Shown here: positions 1 to 6,799 of the stretch, in pieces
Numbering within the stretch: the stretch's first letter is position 1
How the letters are laid out: each line of letters starts with the position of its first letter
Assembly: GCA_036380435.1 (NCBI GenBank)
Contig: DASVES010000017.1
Coordinates: 1-14,282 of the forward strand
Direction of reading: 5' to 3'
Source: DASQDT01 sp036380435
Lineage (GTDB): Bacteria > Acidobacteriota > Blastocatellia > Pyrinomonadales > Pyrinomonadaceae
DNA: 14,282 bases
Made by a program: the position numbers and the translations under genes
Notes under the pieces: model-generated
The model's database searches: none
What the model was told of the DNA's origin: nothing
The model's input: only the letters and a program-made list of their open reading frames with translations

Positions 1-1
1 A

Positions 2-598
2 ACTGCCGGAAAAGCGCGCAATCAAGCAGGCCACCAGCCGCGGCAGGCGCGTCAAACTGCGAAACGTTTCTGGACTGAGACGCGCATCGCCGTCGCCGTC
101 ACGGCGCTGGCCGTGACGGCTGTCCTCGGCCTCGCGACCTGCGGCCCGTCGAAGACGCAGCGTGGGCCGAACCCCGTCCTCGACACAGACCTTCAACTCG
201 TGGACGGCGGCACGTTCCGGCTCGCCGAGTACGACGGCCGCGTGTTGGTGCTCAACTTCTGGGCGACGTGGTGCGGGCCGTGCCGCTCGGAGATACCGCA
301 TCTGGTCGCGATGAACAAGGAGTACAAGGGGCGCGGCGTGGAGTTCGTCGGCCTCTCGGTCGAGGAGCCGCTGACGACGCGCGAGAAGGTGCGCGACTTC
401 GCCGCCCAGTACAGGATTGACTACCGTCTCGGCTTCTCCCAACGAGCGTGGGCCGCCAGCCTGATGCAGGGCAAGACGAACATCCCCCAGCTCTTCGTCC
501 TGCGCGACGGCCGCGTCCTCAACCGCTTCATCGGCTATAACGACACACGCCCGCAGCAGTTGCGCGACGCCATCGAGGCGGCGCTCAAGGCAAACTGA
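2..598 (+). CDS. TlpA/ResA-like thioredoxin-fold protein, 5' end off window
   Basis: Thiol-disulfide oxidoreductase of the TlpA/ResA/AhpC-TSA-like family, expected to act outside the cytoplasmic membrane. The frame is open from base 2 to the TGA at 596-598. It has no ATG, GTG or TTG before the GTG at 113, which lies inside a hydrophobic stretch, so the true start is probably left of the window. Visible order: a basic segment (bases 2-85), a hydrophobic anchor or signal ending in LATCG (about 86-142; a poor lipobox because Thr precedes Cys), then the thioredoxin fold. The redox motif WCGPC is encoded at about 269-283, preceded by VLNFWAT. The cis-proline loop NIPQLFVLRDG follows at about 479-511. 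This is typical of a membrane-tethered thioredoxin used in cytochrome c maturation or envelope disulfide reduction, but no partner gene is visible to fix the role. The fold call is secure; substrate and anchoring mode are inferred. Confidence 0.88.
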   Translation, partial: TAGKARNQAGHQPRQARQTAKRFWTETRIAVAVTALAVTAVLGLATCGPSKTQRGPNPVLDTDLQLVDGGTFRLAEYDGRVLVLNFWATWCGPCRSEIPHLVAMNKEYKGRGVEFVGLSVEEPLTTREKVRDFAAQYRIDYRLGFSQRAWAASLMQGKTNIPQLFVLRDGRVLNRFIGYNDTRPQQLRDAIEAALKAN

Positions 599-765
599 CG
601 ACAGACGAACCCGTTGGATACGTCCCCAGCGTTCACGTCATGCAGCCGACCAAACATCACATGCTTTACGTCGAAGACCACCCGACCACGTGGCCAAGTG
701 GATCGAGTTGAAGCCGAGGCCGGAAGCGTCCTCTACTACTCCCGTCATGCCTCGCAGGAACGCAG

Positions 766-1218
766 TTGGAACTTGTCGCCATCACAGAGAGCGGAGAGCC
801 GGCGAAGCCGGCGCCCCACACGCCGCCGATGACAGCGGAAATTGTGGGGGCGACGACTCGTCTGTATCGTGCGGTCGGGTATGAACCGCCCTGGATTGGC
901 TACCTCGCAATTGAAAACGGCGCTTGCGTCGGCACGTGTGGCTTCAAGTCACCGCCGCGGAACAATCGCGTCGAGATCGCCTACTTCACATTTCCCGGAC
1001 ACGAGTCCCGCGGCGTGGCGACACGAATGGCGTCTGAACTCATCCTCCGGGCCTTGAACAAAATGCCTGCCGTGACGGTGGCGGCGCAAACCCTGCCCGA
1101 GGAGAATGCCTCAACTTCCGTGTTGAAGAAGCTGCGGTTTCGCTTAGTAGGCAGCGTTGAACACCCGGAGGACGGACTGGTGTGGGAGTGGCAGCTAAGC
1201 GCCGCTCCCGAGGGATAA
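766..1218 (+). CDS. GNAT family N-acetyltransferase
   Basis: Probable acetyl-CoA-dependent N-acetyltransferase of the RimJ/RimL-like GNAT group; substrate unknown. The 150-residue product has the expected fold order. There is an N-terminal helix region with YEPPWIGYLAIE (about 39-50), strand VGTCGFKSPP (55-64), then VEIAYFTFP (69-77) leading to the acetyl-CoA loop HESRGVATRMA (79-89). The C-terminal part has AAQTLPEENASTSVLKKL (106-123), the usual Asn/Ser helix motif, and ends in VEHPEDGLVWEW. The start is TTG at 766. AGGAA at 756-760 is 5 nt upstream, and the encoded MELVAI begins where family members usually do; the ATG at 829 would cut into the domain. It stands alone, 117 nt before a methyltransferase gene. 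Family is clear; function beyond acetyl transfer is not. Confidence 0.85.
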   Translation: MELVAITESGEPAKPAPHTPPMTAEIVGATTRLYRAVGYEPPWIGYLAIENGACVGTCGFKSPPRNNRVEIAYFTFPGHESRGVATRMASELILRALNKMPAVTVAAQTLPEENASTSVLKKLRFRLVGSVEHPEDGLVWEWQLSAAPEG

Positions 1219-1335
1219 CACCCCATTGCTCCCGACCACTCGATAGCATGGCTTTCATCATCCCTACTCGCCGAGCAAGTCATGCGCGGCTCTGTCTGTC
1301 GTCACGAAAACCCTTGTTTGAAAGGAGCTCCAGCG

Positions 1336-2154
1336 ATGAGCGCAATCAATCCCGAGATGGAATCTTTGAAGACCCGGCTCAAGGCGATGTGGATGACCGG
1401 CGATTTCGGTGAGGTCGCCAGGCATATCGCAACGGGTGCGGAAGAGTTTATCGCCCGTCTGGCGCTGGAGCCGGGCACGCGCGTGCTCGACGTGGGTTGC
1501 GGCAGCGGCAATCTGTCGATACCGGCGGCGCGGGCGGGCGCAATCGTCACCGGCGTTGACATCGCCACGAATCTGCTCGAACAGGCGCGCGCCCGTGCCG
1601 CATCCGAAAGCCTGACGATTCAGTTTGACGAAGGCGACGCGGAGTCGCTGCCGTATGCGGACGCGGCCTTTGACGTGGTCGTGAGTATGTTCGGAGCGAT
1701 GTTCGCGCCACGCCCCGAACTGGTGGCGGCTGAACTGGTGCGCGTCTGCCGAAGCGGCGGACGCATTGCGATGGCGAATTGGACGCCCGACGGATTCATC
1801 GGTCAGATGTTCAAGCTCACCGGCAAATATGTGCCGCCGCCCGCCGCGATGCCGCCGCCCGTCAAGTGGGGCGACGAGGAAACCGTGCGCGAACGACTGC
1901 GTGACGGAATTGCGGATTTACAATTGACGCGGCGGATGTGTCCGTTCGAATACCCGTTTCCGCCGGCCGAGGTGGTTGAGTCGTTCCGCATGTATTACGG
2001 CCCGACGCGGCGCGCGTTCGAGGCGCTCGACAGCGAAGGGCAGGCTGCGCTGCGAAACGATCTGGAGCGGCTGTGGGCGGAGCATAATCAAGCAACCGAC
2101 GGCACGACGTATGGTGAAGGAGAGTACCTCGAAGTTATCGCCACGAGAAACTAA
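1336..2154 (+). CDS. Class I SAM-dependent methyltransferase
   Basis: S-adenosylmethionine-dependent methyltransferase of the Methyltransf_11/25 (UbiE-like) type, probably cytoplasmic, substrate unknown. I place the start at ATG 1336 because AAAGGAG (1321-1327) sits 8 nt upstream. The frame also opens earlier at 1282, but that extension has no ribosome site and resembles no domain. The 272-residue product carries motif I VLDVGCGSGN (residues 50-59), motif II around GVDIAT, the acidic DEGDAESLPYADAAFDVVVS stretch (motif III/IV region), and a VCRSGGRIAMANWTPDG segment typical of the post-motif strand. The C-terminal half (from about 150) is helical with an MYYGPTRRAF segment, as in small-molecule methyltransferases. 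It follows the GNAT gene by 117 nt and may be transcribed separately. No clear clue to substrate. Confidence 0.88.
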   Translation: MSAINPEMESLKTRLKAMWMTGDFGEVARHIATGAEEFIARLALEPGTRVLDVGCGSGNLSIPAARAGAIVTGVDIATNLLEQARARAASESLTIQFDEGDAESLPYADAAFDVVVSMFGAMFAPRPELVAAELVRVCRSGGRIAMANWTPDGFIGQMFKLTGKYVPPPAAMPPPVKWGDEETVRERLRDGIADLQLTRRMCPFEYPFPPAEVVESFRMYYGPTRRAFEALDSEGQAALRNDLERLWAEHNQATDGTTYGEGEYLEVIATRN

Positions 2155-2203
2155 AGGTCAGTAACATTTACCGGATCGGGTAACGCCGCAAGCTCGGAAA
2201 CGG

Positions 2204-2884
2204 ATGATGATGAAGACGGTGCTCAAAGCTAGTGTGTTCTGCTGGGGCATCGTCGTGGCGTTCTGTTTCTTTTTCCTCATTCCGTTTGAAGCAATGGGGC
2301 CGGTCGCGGCGGCGGCCGTCTCTATGTCGCTGGGTGGCGGCGCTCTGCTCTGGTTGGGACGCTACGTATATCGTCTTCACAAAAAAGAAGGCTTTGATGT
2401 CGGCGAGTTTATGTTGGCCCACCACGGCTTCTGGAAGCTGTTTTTGGGCGTGGTCGGGCTGGCGTTATTTTTGATCGGCGGCTTCTGGTTTCTCGCCCCG
2501 CGGGAGACCGAACGGCGACTCGAAGAAGGGGCGATGCCGGTCGCCGCATTTCTGGTCCTGCTGTTTTGGTTTTCGCTGATCTTTACGTTCCTCGGGTTCT
2601 CCCTTGTGTGCTTCGCCGAATCGGCCGCTTATCTGCGGATAAAAGCTTTCAAATCGGGGGCAGGTGGTTTCGCCACCTCCGCATTTTTCCTGGCGCTGGC
2701 GACGCTTTTTTGCTCGCTGTTTCTGGAGGTGATTAACGATAATTTTCTGAGGCTGTCCGGCGCGACTCAAAACCTGATTCTCTGTTTGTTCGCGCTCTCC
2801 GTAACCGTCGGCGGGCTTCTCGTCGGGGGGTTTAAGGATTTGGAAAAATTGTTGCCCGAAGAAGAGCTGAAGAGGCGCGTTTAA
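2204..2884 (+). CDS. Unrecognised six-span membrane protein
   Basis: I do not recognise this family. The 226-residue product is strongly hydrophobic, with about six predicted membrane spans at residues 8-27, 32-53, 78-98, 112-136, 154-176 and 188-209. A charged cytoplasmic-looking tail ends in KDLEKLLPEEELKRRV. Two loops are charged: LHKKEGFDVGEFM between spans 2 and 3, and APRETERRLEEG between spans 3 and 4. No catalytic or transport motif is evident. Three consecutive ATG codons (2204, 2207, 2210) could start it, and only a weak GGAA lies upstream. It ends 11 nt before the next membrane-protein gene, so the two are probably co-transcribed and may work together. The coding potential is convincing because hydrophobic periodicity is continuous over the whole frame. 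Confidence 0.7.
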   Translation: MMMKTVLKASVFCWGIVVAFCFFFLIPFEAMGPVAAAAVSMSLGGGALLWLGRYVYRLHKKEGFDVGEFMLAHHGFWKLFLGVVGLALFLIGGFWFLAPRETERRLEEGAMPVAAFLVLLFWFSLIFTFLGFSLVCFAESAAYLRIKAFKSGAGGFATSAFFLALATLFCSLFLEVINDNFLRLSGATQNLILCLFALSVTVGGLLVGGFKDLEKLLPEEELKRRV

Positions 2885-2895
2885 AATCGGCGGGT

Positions 2896-3447
2896 ATGAA
2901 AAATCATGGAGTGCTCAGCAAATGGCTAAGGCACGACGATCAGAAAGACTTGTTCGAGGTTCTTGTCGCCAGCGCCATGAACGTAGTTTTCCTCGCTCTG
3001 AGCTTATTGCTGCTCTGGCCTCTGGGCAGACCGTTGCTGGCGTTTCGACTGGCGAAGGGGTACGGCGTCTTGTGGGGTCTCACTTGTGTGGCGGCCTTGC
3101 TGGGCAATCGAGTTCAAGAATTCTTTCGAGTGAATATCTATGATCGCTCCAACGCTTATGTAATCTCGAATCTTGCCGTCAGTTGCTTTCTGCAAGTGGG
3201 CTGGTCGGCCTTCGCCGCGCTCTCCGTCAATCACTTCGTTTCAGGCGCGCCCGTCTGGATGACGGTGACTCTGTACCTCGTCGGGGTGCTTTCGTGTCTC
3301 GTCGCTTTCTTCGCGGTGTCTTCGTTCTATCAAGGGCACATCTACAAACTGGTCAGCCTGCCTCTGGCGTTGCTCAGCTTCATCGTGTTCGGCGTATGGC
3401 CTGCCGGCGGCCGCTTGATGTATGGATGGTTCTTTGAACTTTTTTGA
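2896..3447 (+). CDS. Unrecognised multi-pass membrane protein
   Basis: A 183-residue integral membrane protein of unknown family. Likely spans are residues 22-43, 55-70, 87-110, 120-143 and 151-169. It begins with a short polar N-terminus (MKNHGVLSKWLRHDDQKDL) and has a polar loop RVQEFFRVNIYDRSNAY between spans 2 and 3. The ATG at 2896 follows a GGCGGG-rich stretch 4 nt upstream, a weak ribosome site placed close to the stop of the preceding membrane gene (11-nt gap), which suggests an operon pair. An attC-like hairpin begins 53 nt after its stop, in the place a gene-cassette recombination site would occupy. No conserved residues point to an activity. Confidence 0.68.
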   Translation: MKNHGVLSKWLRHDDQKDLFEVLVASAMNVVFLALSLLLLWPLGRPLLAFRLAKGYGVLWGLTCVAALLGNRVQEFFRVNIYDRSNAYVISNLAVSCFLQVGWSAFAALSVNHFVSGAPVWMTVTLYLVGVLSCLVAFFAVSSFYQGHIYKLVSLPLALLSFIVFGVWPAGGRLMYGWFFELF

Positions 3448-3500
3448 GAAGCCGAACGGTCCGTGCGAGAGGACACACCTGCGCCTCCAATACTGCAACG

Positions 3501-3586
3501 GCCTAACAACGGCATGCACTCGACGCCTCGCCACGGAATCTTTCATCAACGTCGAATTGGGGCGCGGTTGATGTCCGGCGTTAGCC
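3501..3586 (+). repeat. attC-like imperfect hairpin (possible integron cassette site)
   Basis: The left end GCCTAAC (3501-3507) fits the RYYYAAC core of integron attC sites. The right end GTTAGCC (3580-3586) fits the GTTRRRY core except at one position. The flanking inner arms can pair imperfectly: the CGGCATGCA region from 3510 against TTGATGTCCGG at about 3568-3578, and CGACG (3521-3525) against CGTCG (3550-3554), with unpaired bases as expected for attC. The length (86 bp) is in the family range, and the orientation relative to the upstream membrane gene is that of a cassette. No integrase and no second site are visible here, so it could instead be a dispersed repeat of similar design. Confidence 0.45.
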
Positions 3587-3608
3587 TGCCGACGCGAATA
3601 CTTAAAAG

Positions 3609-3633
3609 ATCAGTTAAATCCATCAGAACTGAT
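3609..3633. promoter_or_regulatory. 7-bp inverted repeat upstream of the glycosyltransferase gene
   Basis: ATCAGTT (3609-3615) and AACTGAT (3627-3633) form a perfect inverted repeat with an 11-nt spacer. It lies in an AT-rich stretch (about 3598-3665) roughly 90 nt before the glycosyltransferase ATG. The position would suit an operator or promoter-proximal site, but no convincing -35/-10 pair was found around it, so the role is a guess. Confidence 0.25.
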
Positions 3634-3716
3634 ATTATCTGAGGCGAATTTTAGAACTCTCTCTTCTGAATGCAGCACCATCTGTAGTAAACGTCCCTCG
3701 CAAAGGAACAAACTTT

Positions 3717-5771
3717 ATGGAAATTGAAAATGAAATAAAACCTGAAAGAACCGTAAAGTTTTCTTTGTCGAAGCGGCCTTTGATTTTCTTTCTGGTGTTG
3801 TCGGCGCTTATTGGTTGCGCCGTTCTTCGCTCAAGCATCTCGACGCGGTTGGACGGCTTGACACTGGATGAGGCTTATCATATCGGCGCGGGTGTGGCTT
3901 ATGTTCGGACCGGCGATTTTCGGCTCAATCCCGAACATCCGCCGCTCGTCAAGTTATGGACGGGGGCTTTTGTGTCCGATGGTTATCAACTTTCTCCTTA
4001 TCGCAAACTTCAGGACAAGAACGACGAGCGCAATTTTGTCGAAGAAGATGTTTATCTCAAGAATAACCCTGATGTGATTCAAAGCCGTTCGCGGACGGCG
4101 ATGTTTGCTTTGAACAGTTTGCTGTTATGTTTGTTCGCCTTGTCGGCGCGGCGCATGTTCGGAGACATTATTGCCTTAGCCGCTACCGCTTTTTTGGTGA
4201 TCGACCCGACGACTGCCGCTCATCTTCCGGTGGTGATGACAGATTTGCCCGTCGCACTTCTTTCAACGACGGCCGTCTTGCTGGCAGTTGCGGCGTTTCG
4301 CTCCTGGCGCGCGGTCGAGTTGATTTTTGCCGCGGTCGCTCTCGGATTAGCTTTGAGCGCGAAACACTCGGGCGTCATCACAATGGCGGCAATCGCAATT
4401 ATCGGAATCGTGATGGCGATTTTTTGGACGAAGGAGACGATGCCTGTCGTTCGCCTGCGTCGTGTCGGATTAGTGGCAGCGGTTTTAACGGGCGCGATGA
4501 TTGTCTTGTGGAGTTTTTATCTGTTCCGCTTTAGCGAAAGTTCGGCAACATCTGAAGAACAATTCAACCGTCCTTTGGCGGAGAAGATCAGCGATGTTAA
4601 TTCGCCGCGTTACAAAGCCGGATTGAATATGATGGCGCGCGGACATCTGTTCCCACGCGCGTATATCTGGGGAATGGCGGACACGATTCGCGCCGGTGCG
4701 GAAGGACGCGCCCGCTCCGTTTTTGCTTTCGGCAACCGTTACAAGAAAGCGCCTCTCTATTTTTTTCCCGGTGTGATTGCCGTCAAACTCCCGCTCGGTT
4801 TACTGCTTCTGACCTCAATCGGCGCGGGTTTACTGATTGCCCGCAATATTCCGCGGGAATTTATCGCGCCCCTGTTTGGTGTGATTGGTTTAGCCGTGCT
4901 TTTTTTGATGGTGCTCGCCACAGGTTCGGCTTACGCGGGAATCAGACACGCGCTTCCGGTCGTCCCACCATTGGCTTTACTGTCATCACTGGCAATTTAC
5001 AAGGCGGTCGAATCCAAATCTTATCTTTTGCGCGGCGTGGTTACTGCGGCACTTATCGGTGCTTTGCTGTCGGCGATTCCTGTTCTGCGTCCTTGGGAGT
5101 ATTACAACGAAACTGTCGGCGGCACGCCAAACGCCTATCTTTATTTTAGCGATGAGGGCATTGATATAAGTTTGCGGACTAAGGAATTGGCGAAATATTA
5201 TAACGAGAACTTGAGAACCGCAGGCGAACTTCCTTACATCCTCTATCCTATCAGGCAAGCGGAAAGGAAAGGTCGGGGACTTGATTGGGTCGGCAAAAAT
5301 CTCGAACGCGACGCGGAAAAACTTGACAGCGAATCGCTCAGCGGCACGATCATTATGGGGGCGAGGCAAGTCCGCGGCAAACCCGCTTTCCGGGAAGCGA
5401 CTCCGATAGCGCGTTTTGGAAACTTGTTCGTCTTTCGCGGCACGTTTTATGACCCTGACACAAAGGTGTTAAGGCTTACCAATCGTGCCAATAACAAAAT
5501 TTATTCCGCCGAGCCGGACATCGAAGGGGCAATAAAACTGCTGTCCGAAGCCGTTGCACTTGACCCGAAGAAGTATCACCTCGCTGTGGAACTCGGAAAT
5601 CAGTATCTCACTGTCGGCAAGCGCGAAGAAGCACTGCGGGCTTACCACATTGCCAAAGAAAACGCCCCGCCAGCCGACGACATCAGCGAATTGCTCACTC
5701 GCCAAATTGAGCGCGTGAAAACCGAACCGCTTGAACAGATTTCACCGGTGCGTAATCCAAAGATTGAATAA
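3717..5771 (+). CDS. GT39/ArnT-like membrane glycosyltransferase with TPR-like C-terminus
   Basis: Polytopic GT-C fold glycosyltransferase of the PMT/ArnT (GT39-like) group, which moves a sugar from a polyprenyl-phosphate donor at the outer face of the cytoplasmic membrane. Of 684 residues, the first span (20-38) is followed by the catalytic first loop with the Asp-Glu pair LTLDEAYHIGAG (D51, E52) and NPEHPPLVKL (71-80). About ten further spans run to residue 456. TDLPVAL (176-182) and GIRHALPVVPPLAL (409-422) are typical family positions. A soluble domain follows, with TPR-like helices (about 597-655, including LLSEAVALDPKKYHLAVELG). The ATG is supported by AAAGGA at 3702-3707, 9 nt upstream. 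The gene is visibly richer in A/T and in codons such as TTT, TTG and GAA than the Fe-S operon and the genes right of 9 kb, so it may have been acquired. Acceptor and sugar are unknown. Confidence 0.85.
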   Translation: MEIENEIKPERTVKFSLSKRPLIFFLVLSALIGCAVLRSSISTRLDGLTLDEAYHIGAGVAYVRTGDFRLNPEHPPLVKLWTGAFVSDGYQLSPYRKLQDKNDERNFVEEDVYLKNNPDVIQSRSRTAMFALNSLLLCLFALSARRMFGDIIALAATAFLVIDPTTAAHLPVVMTDLPVALLSTTAVLLAVAAFRSWRAVELIFAAVALGLALSAKHSGVITMAAIAIIGIVMAIFWTKETMPVVRLRRVGLVAAVLTGAMIVLWSFYLFRFSESSATSEEQFNRPLAEKISDVNSPRYKAGLNMMARGHLFPRAYIWGMADTIRAGAEGRARSVFAFGNRYKKAPLYFFPGVIAVKLPLGLLLLTSIGAGLLIARNIPREFIAPLFGVIGLAVLFLMVLATGSAYAGIRHALPVVPPLALLSSLAIYKAVESKSYLLRGVVTAALIGALLSAIPVLRPWEYYNETVGGTPNAYLYFSDEGIDISLRTKELAKYYNENLRTAGELPYILYPIRQAERKGRGLDWVGKNLERDAEKLDSESLSGTIIMGARQVRGKPAFREATPIARFGNLFVFRGTFYDPDTKVLRLTNRANNKIYSAEPDIEGAIKLLSEAVALDPKKYHLAVELGNQYLTVGKREEALRAYHIAKENAPPADDISELLTRQIERVKTEPLEQISPVRNPKIE

Positions 5772-5776
5772 TAAAA

Positions 5777-5822
5777 AAAGTCAGAAGGGCGACGGGAGCA
5801 CTCCCGTCGCCCTTCTGACTTT
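5777..5822. terminator. Bidirectional intrinsic terminator, perfect 22-bp stem
   Basis: A perfect inverted repeat has 22-bp arms (5777-5798 and 5801-5822) around a CA centre. The core is GGGCGACGGGAG / CTCCCGTCGCCC. The outer ends are A-rich on the left and T-rich on the right, so a U-tract follows the stem on either strand. It starts 5 nt after the glycosyltransferase stop and lies 47 nt beyond the ferredoxin stop, between convergent genes, as expected for a shared terminator. Confidence 0.88.
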
Positions 5823-5869
5823 CATATTTACCGTCCGCGCCGTTGCAGGGACGGGCAGACTATTCGCAC

Positions 5870-6202
5870 CTACTCGGCCGGGCGCGGGCCGGCGTCGATT
5901 CCCTTGACGCTCGCTTGATTGACGACGCGCACCTTCATGTCGCCCGCGACATGCACCTGACAGGAGAGGCGGACGTTTTCGGCCAGCCCCGTCTCCATGG
6001 CGAGGCGGTTGCGCTCGGCGTCACCCATCTCGCCCGCGTCGCCTTCAATCACTTCGACGCGGCAGGTCGTACATTTGGCGTTGCCGCCGCAGCGGTGCAG
6101 GATGTCAACGCCACCGTCTTCGAGCGCGAGCACGAGCTTGCGCCCCACTTCGGCGTCGAGCGTGCGCTCGTCGGTCGCCGTCACGGCTTCAATCCTGGGC
6201 AT
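5870..6202 (-). CDS. [2Fe-2S] plant-type ferredoxin
   Basis: Small soluble electron carrier of the plant-type/adrenodoxin-like ferredoxin fold, 110 residues. The cluster ligands are C38, C44 and C47 in HRCGGNAKCTTCRVEV (C-x5-C-x2-C) plus C81 in RLSCQV, the standard set for one [2Fe-2S] cluster. The C-x5-C spacing is that of Isc-type/adrenodoxin-type and related bacterial ferredoxins rather than the C-x4-C of photosynthetic ones. The ATG at 6200-6202 (reverse strand) has AGGAG (6213-6217) 10 nt upstream. It is the last gene of the minus-strand Fe-S group (regulator, mrp, A-type carrier, ferredoxin). It plausibly supplies electrons for cluster assembly, though an unrelated redox partner is possible. 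It ends towards the bidirectional terminator at 5777-5822. Confidence 0.9.
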   Translation of the reverse strand: MPRIEAVTATDERTLDAEVGRKLVLALEDGGVDILHRCGGNAKCTTCRVEVIEGDAGEMGDAERNRLAMETGLAENVRLSCQVHVAGDMKVRVVNQASVKGIDAGPRPAE

Positions 6203-6283
6203 CCCTTTAGTTCTCCTCTGAAAGTTGTCGGGCCGTGAAAGCTCGCCAAGCCCGGCGGGGTGAGTTTCGCGACGCGAACGGCC

Positions 6284-6313
6284 CCGAAGCGCGCCCTGCT
6301 CGGCGCGCTTCGG
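6284..6313. terminator. GC-rich 12-bp stem-loop between A-type carrier and ferredoxin genes
   Basis: CCGAAGCGCGCC (6284-6295) and GGCGCGCTTCGG (6302-6313) form a perfect 12-bp stem with a 6-nt loop. No T-run follows on either strand. It therefore looks like a weak or factor-dependent terminator, or an RNA-stabilising element between two genes of the same operon, rather than a classical intrinsic terminator. Confidence 0.5.
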
Positions 6314-6350
6314 AGTCGCCTCGGTCTTAACGGACGAACCGCCCGCGTGC

Positions 6351-6707
6351 TTAGGCCGTGAACGAGGTGCCGCAGCCGCAGCCGCCCGTGGCGTTCGGGT
6401 TGGTGAAGGTGAACCCGCTGCCCATCATGCCCGTCACGTAATCGATCTTGACGTTGTTCAGGTACTGCGCGCTGAACATGTCCACGAAGAGACGCACGCC
6501 GCCCGTCTCCGTGATGTGGTCGCCCTCGCGCGAAGCCTCCTCGATGTTCAGGCTGTACTGGAAGCCCGAGCAGCCGCCCGGCACCACGCGAACGCGCAGT
6601 CCCGCCGTTTCGGGGAGACCCTCCTCGCTCGACATGAACTTCTTCACCTCTTCCACCGCCGCCCCCGTCAGTTCAAGCGCGAATGTCGGAACAGTTGTTG
6701 CCACCAT
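6351..6707 (-). CDS. A-type Fe-S carrier (IscA/HesB/ErpA family)
   Basis: Iron-sulfur cluster carrier that accepts clusters from the assembly scaffold and passes them to target proteins in the cytoplasm. The 118-residue product carries the three invariant cysteines: C46 in VVPGGCSGFQYSL, and C110 and C112 in the terminal GGCGCGTSF. The core VRLFVD...IDYVTGMMGSGFTFTNPNA is characteristic of the family. The length fits ErpA/IscA types. The ATG (reverse strand, 6705-6707) is preceded by a strong AGGAGG (6718-6723) at 10 nt. It lies 92 nt downstream of mrp and 148 nt upstream of the ferredoxin gene, and the order supports one Fe-S delivery operon. Whether it is functionally ErpA, IscA or SufA cannot be told from the sequence alone. 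Confidence 0.93.
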   Translation of the reverse strand: MVATTVPTFALELTGAAVEEVKKFMSSEEGLPETAGLRVRVVPGGCSGFQYSLNIEEASREGDHITETGGVRLFVDMFSAQYLNNVKIDYVTGMMGSGFTFTNPNATGGCGCGTSFTA

Positions 6708-6799
6708 GATTCTCTCTCCTCCTAAATAATTCGGTCGTTTGATTGCCGTCCTGTCAGTTTAGATGCAGGACTTCGGTTAATTGAATGTTTGCCGCCGCC

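Noticed and set aside
1282..1335. Upstream extension of the methyltransferase to 1282
   Set aside because: A strong AAAGGAG sits 8 nt before ATG 1336, and the extension carries no domain sequence.
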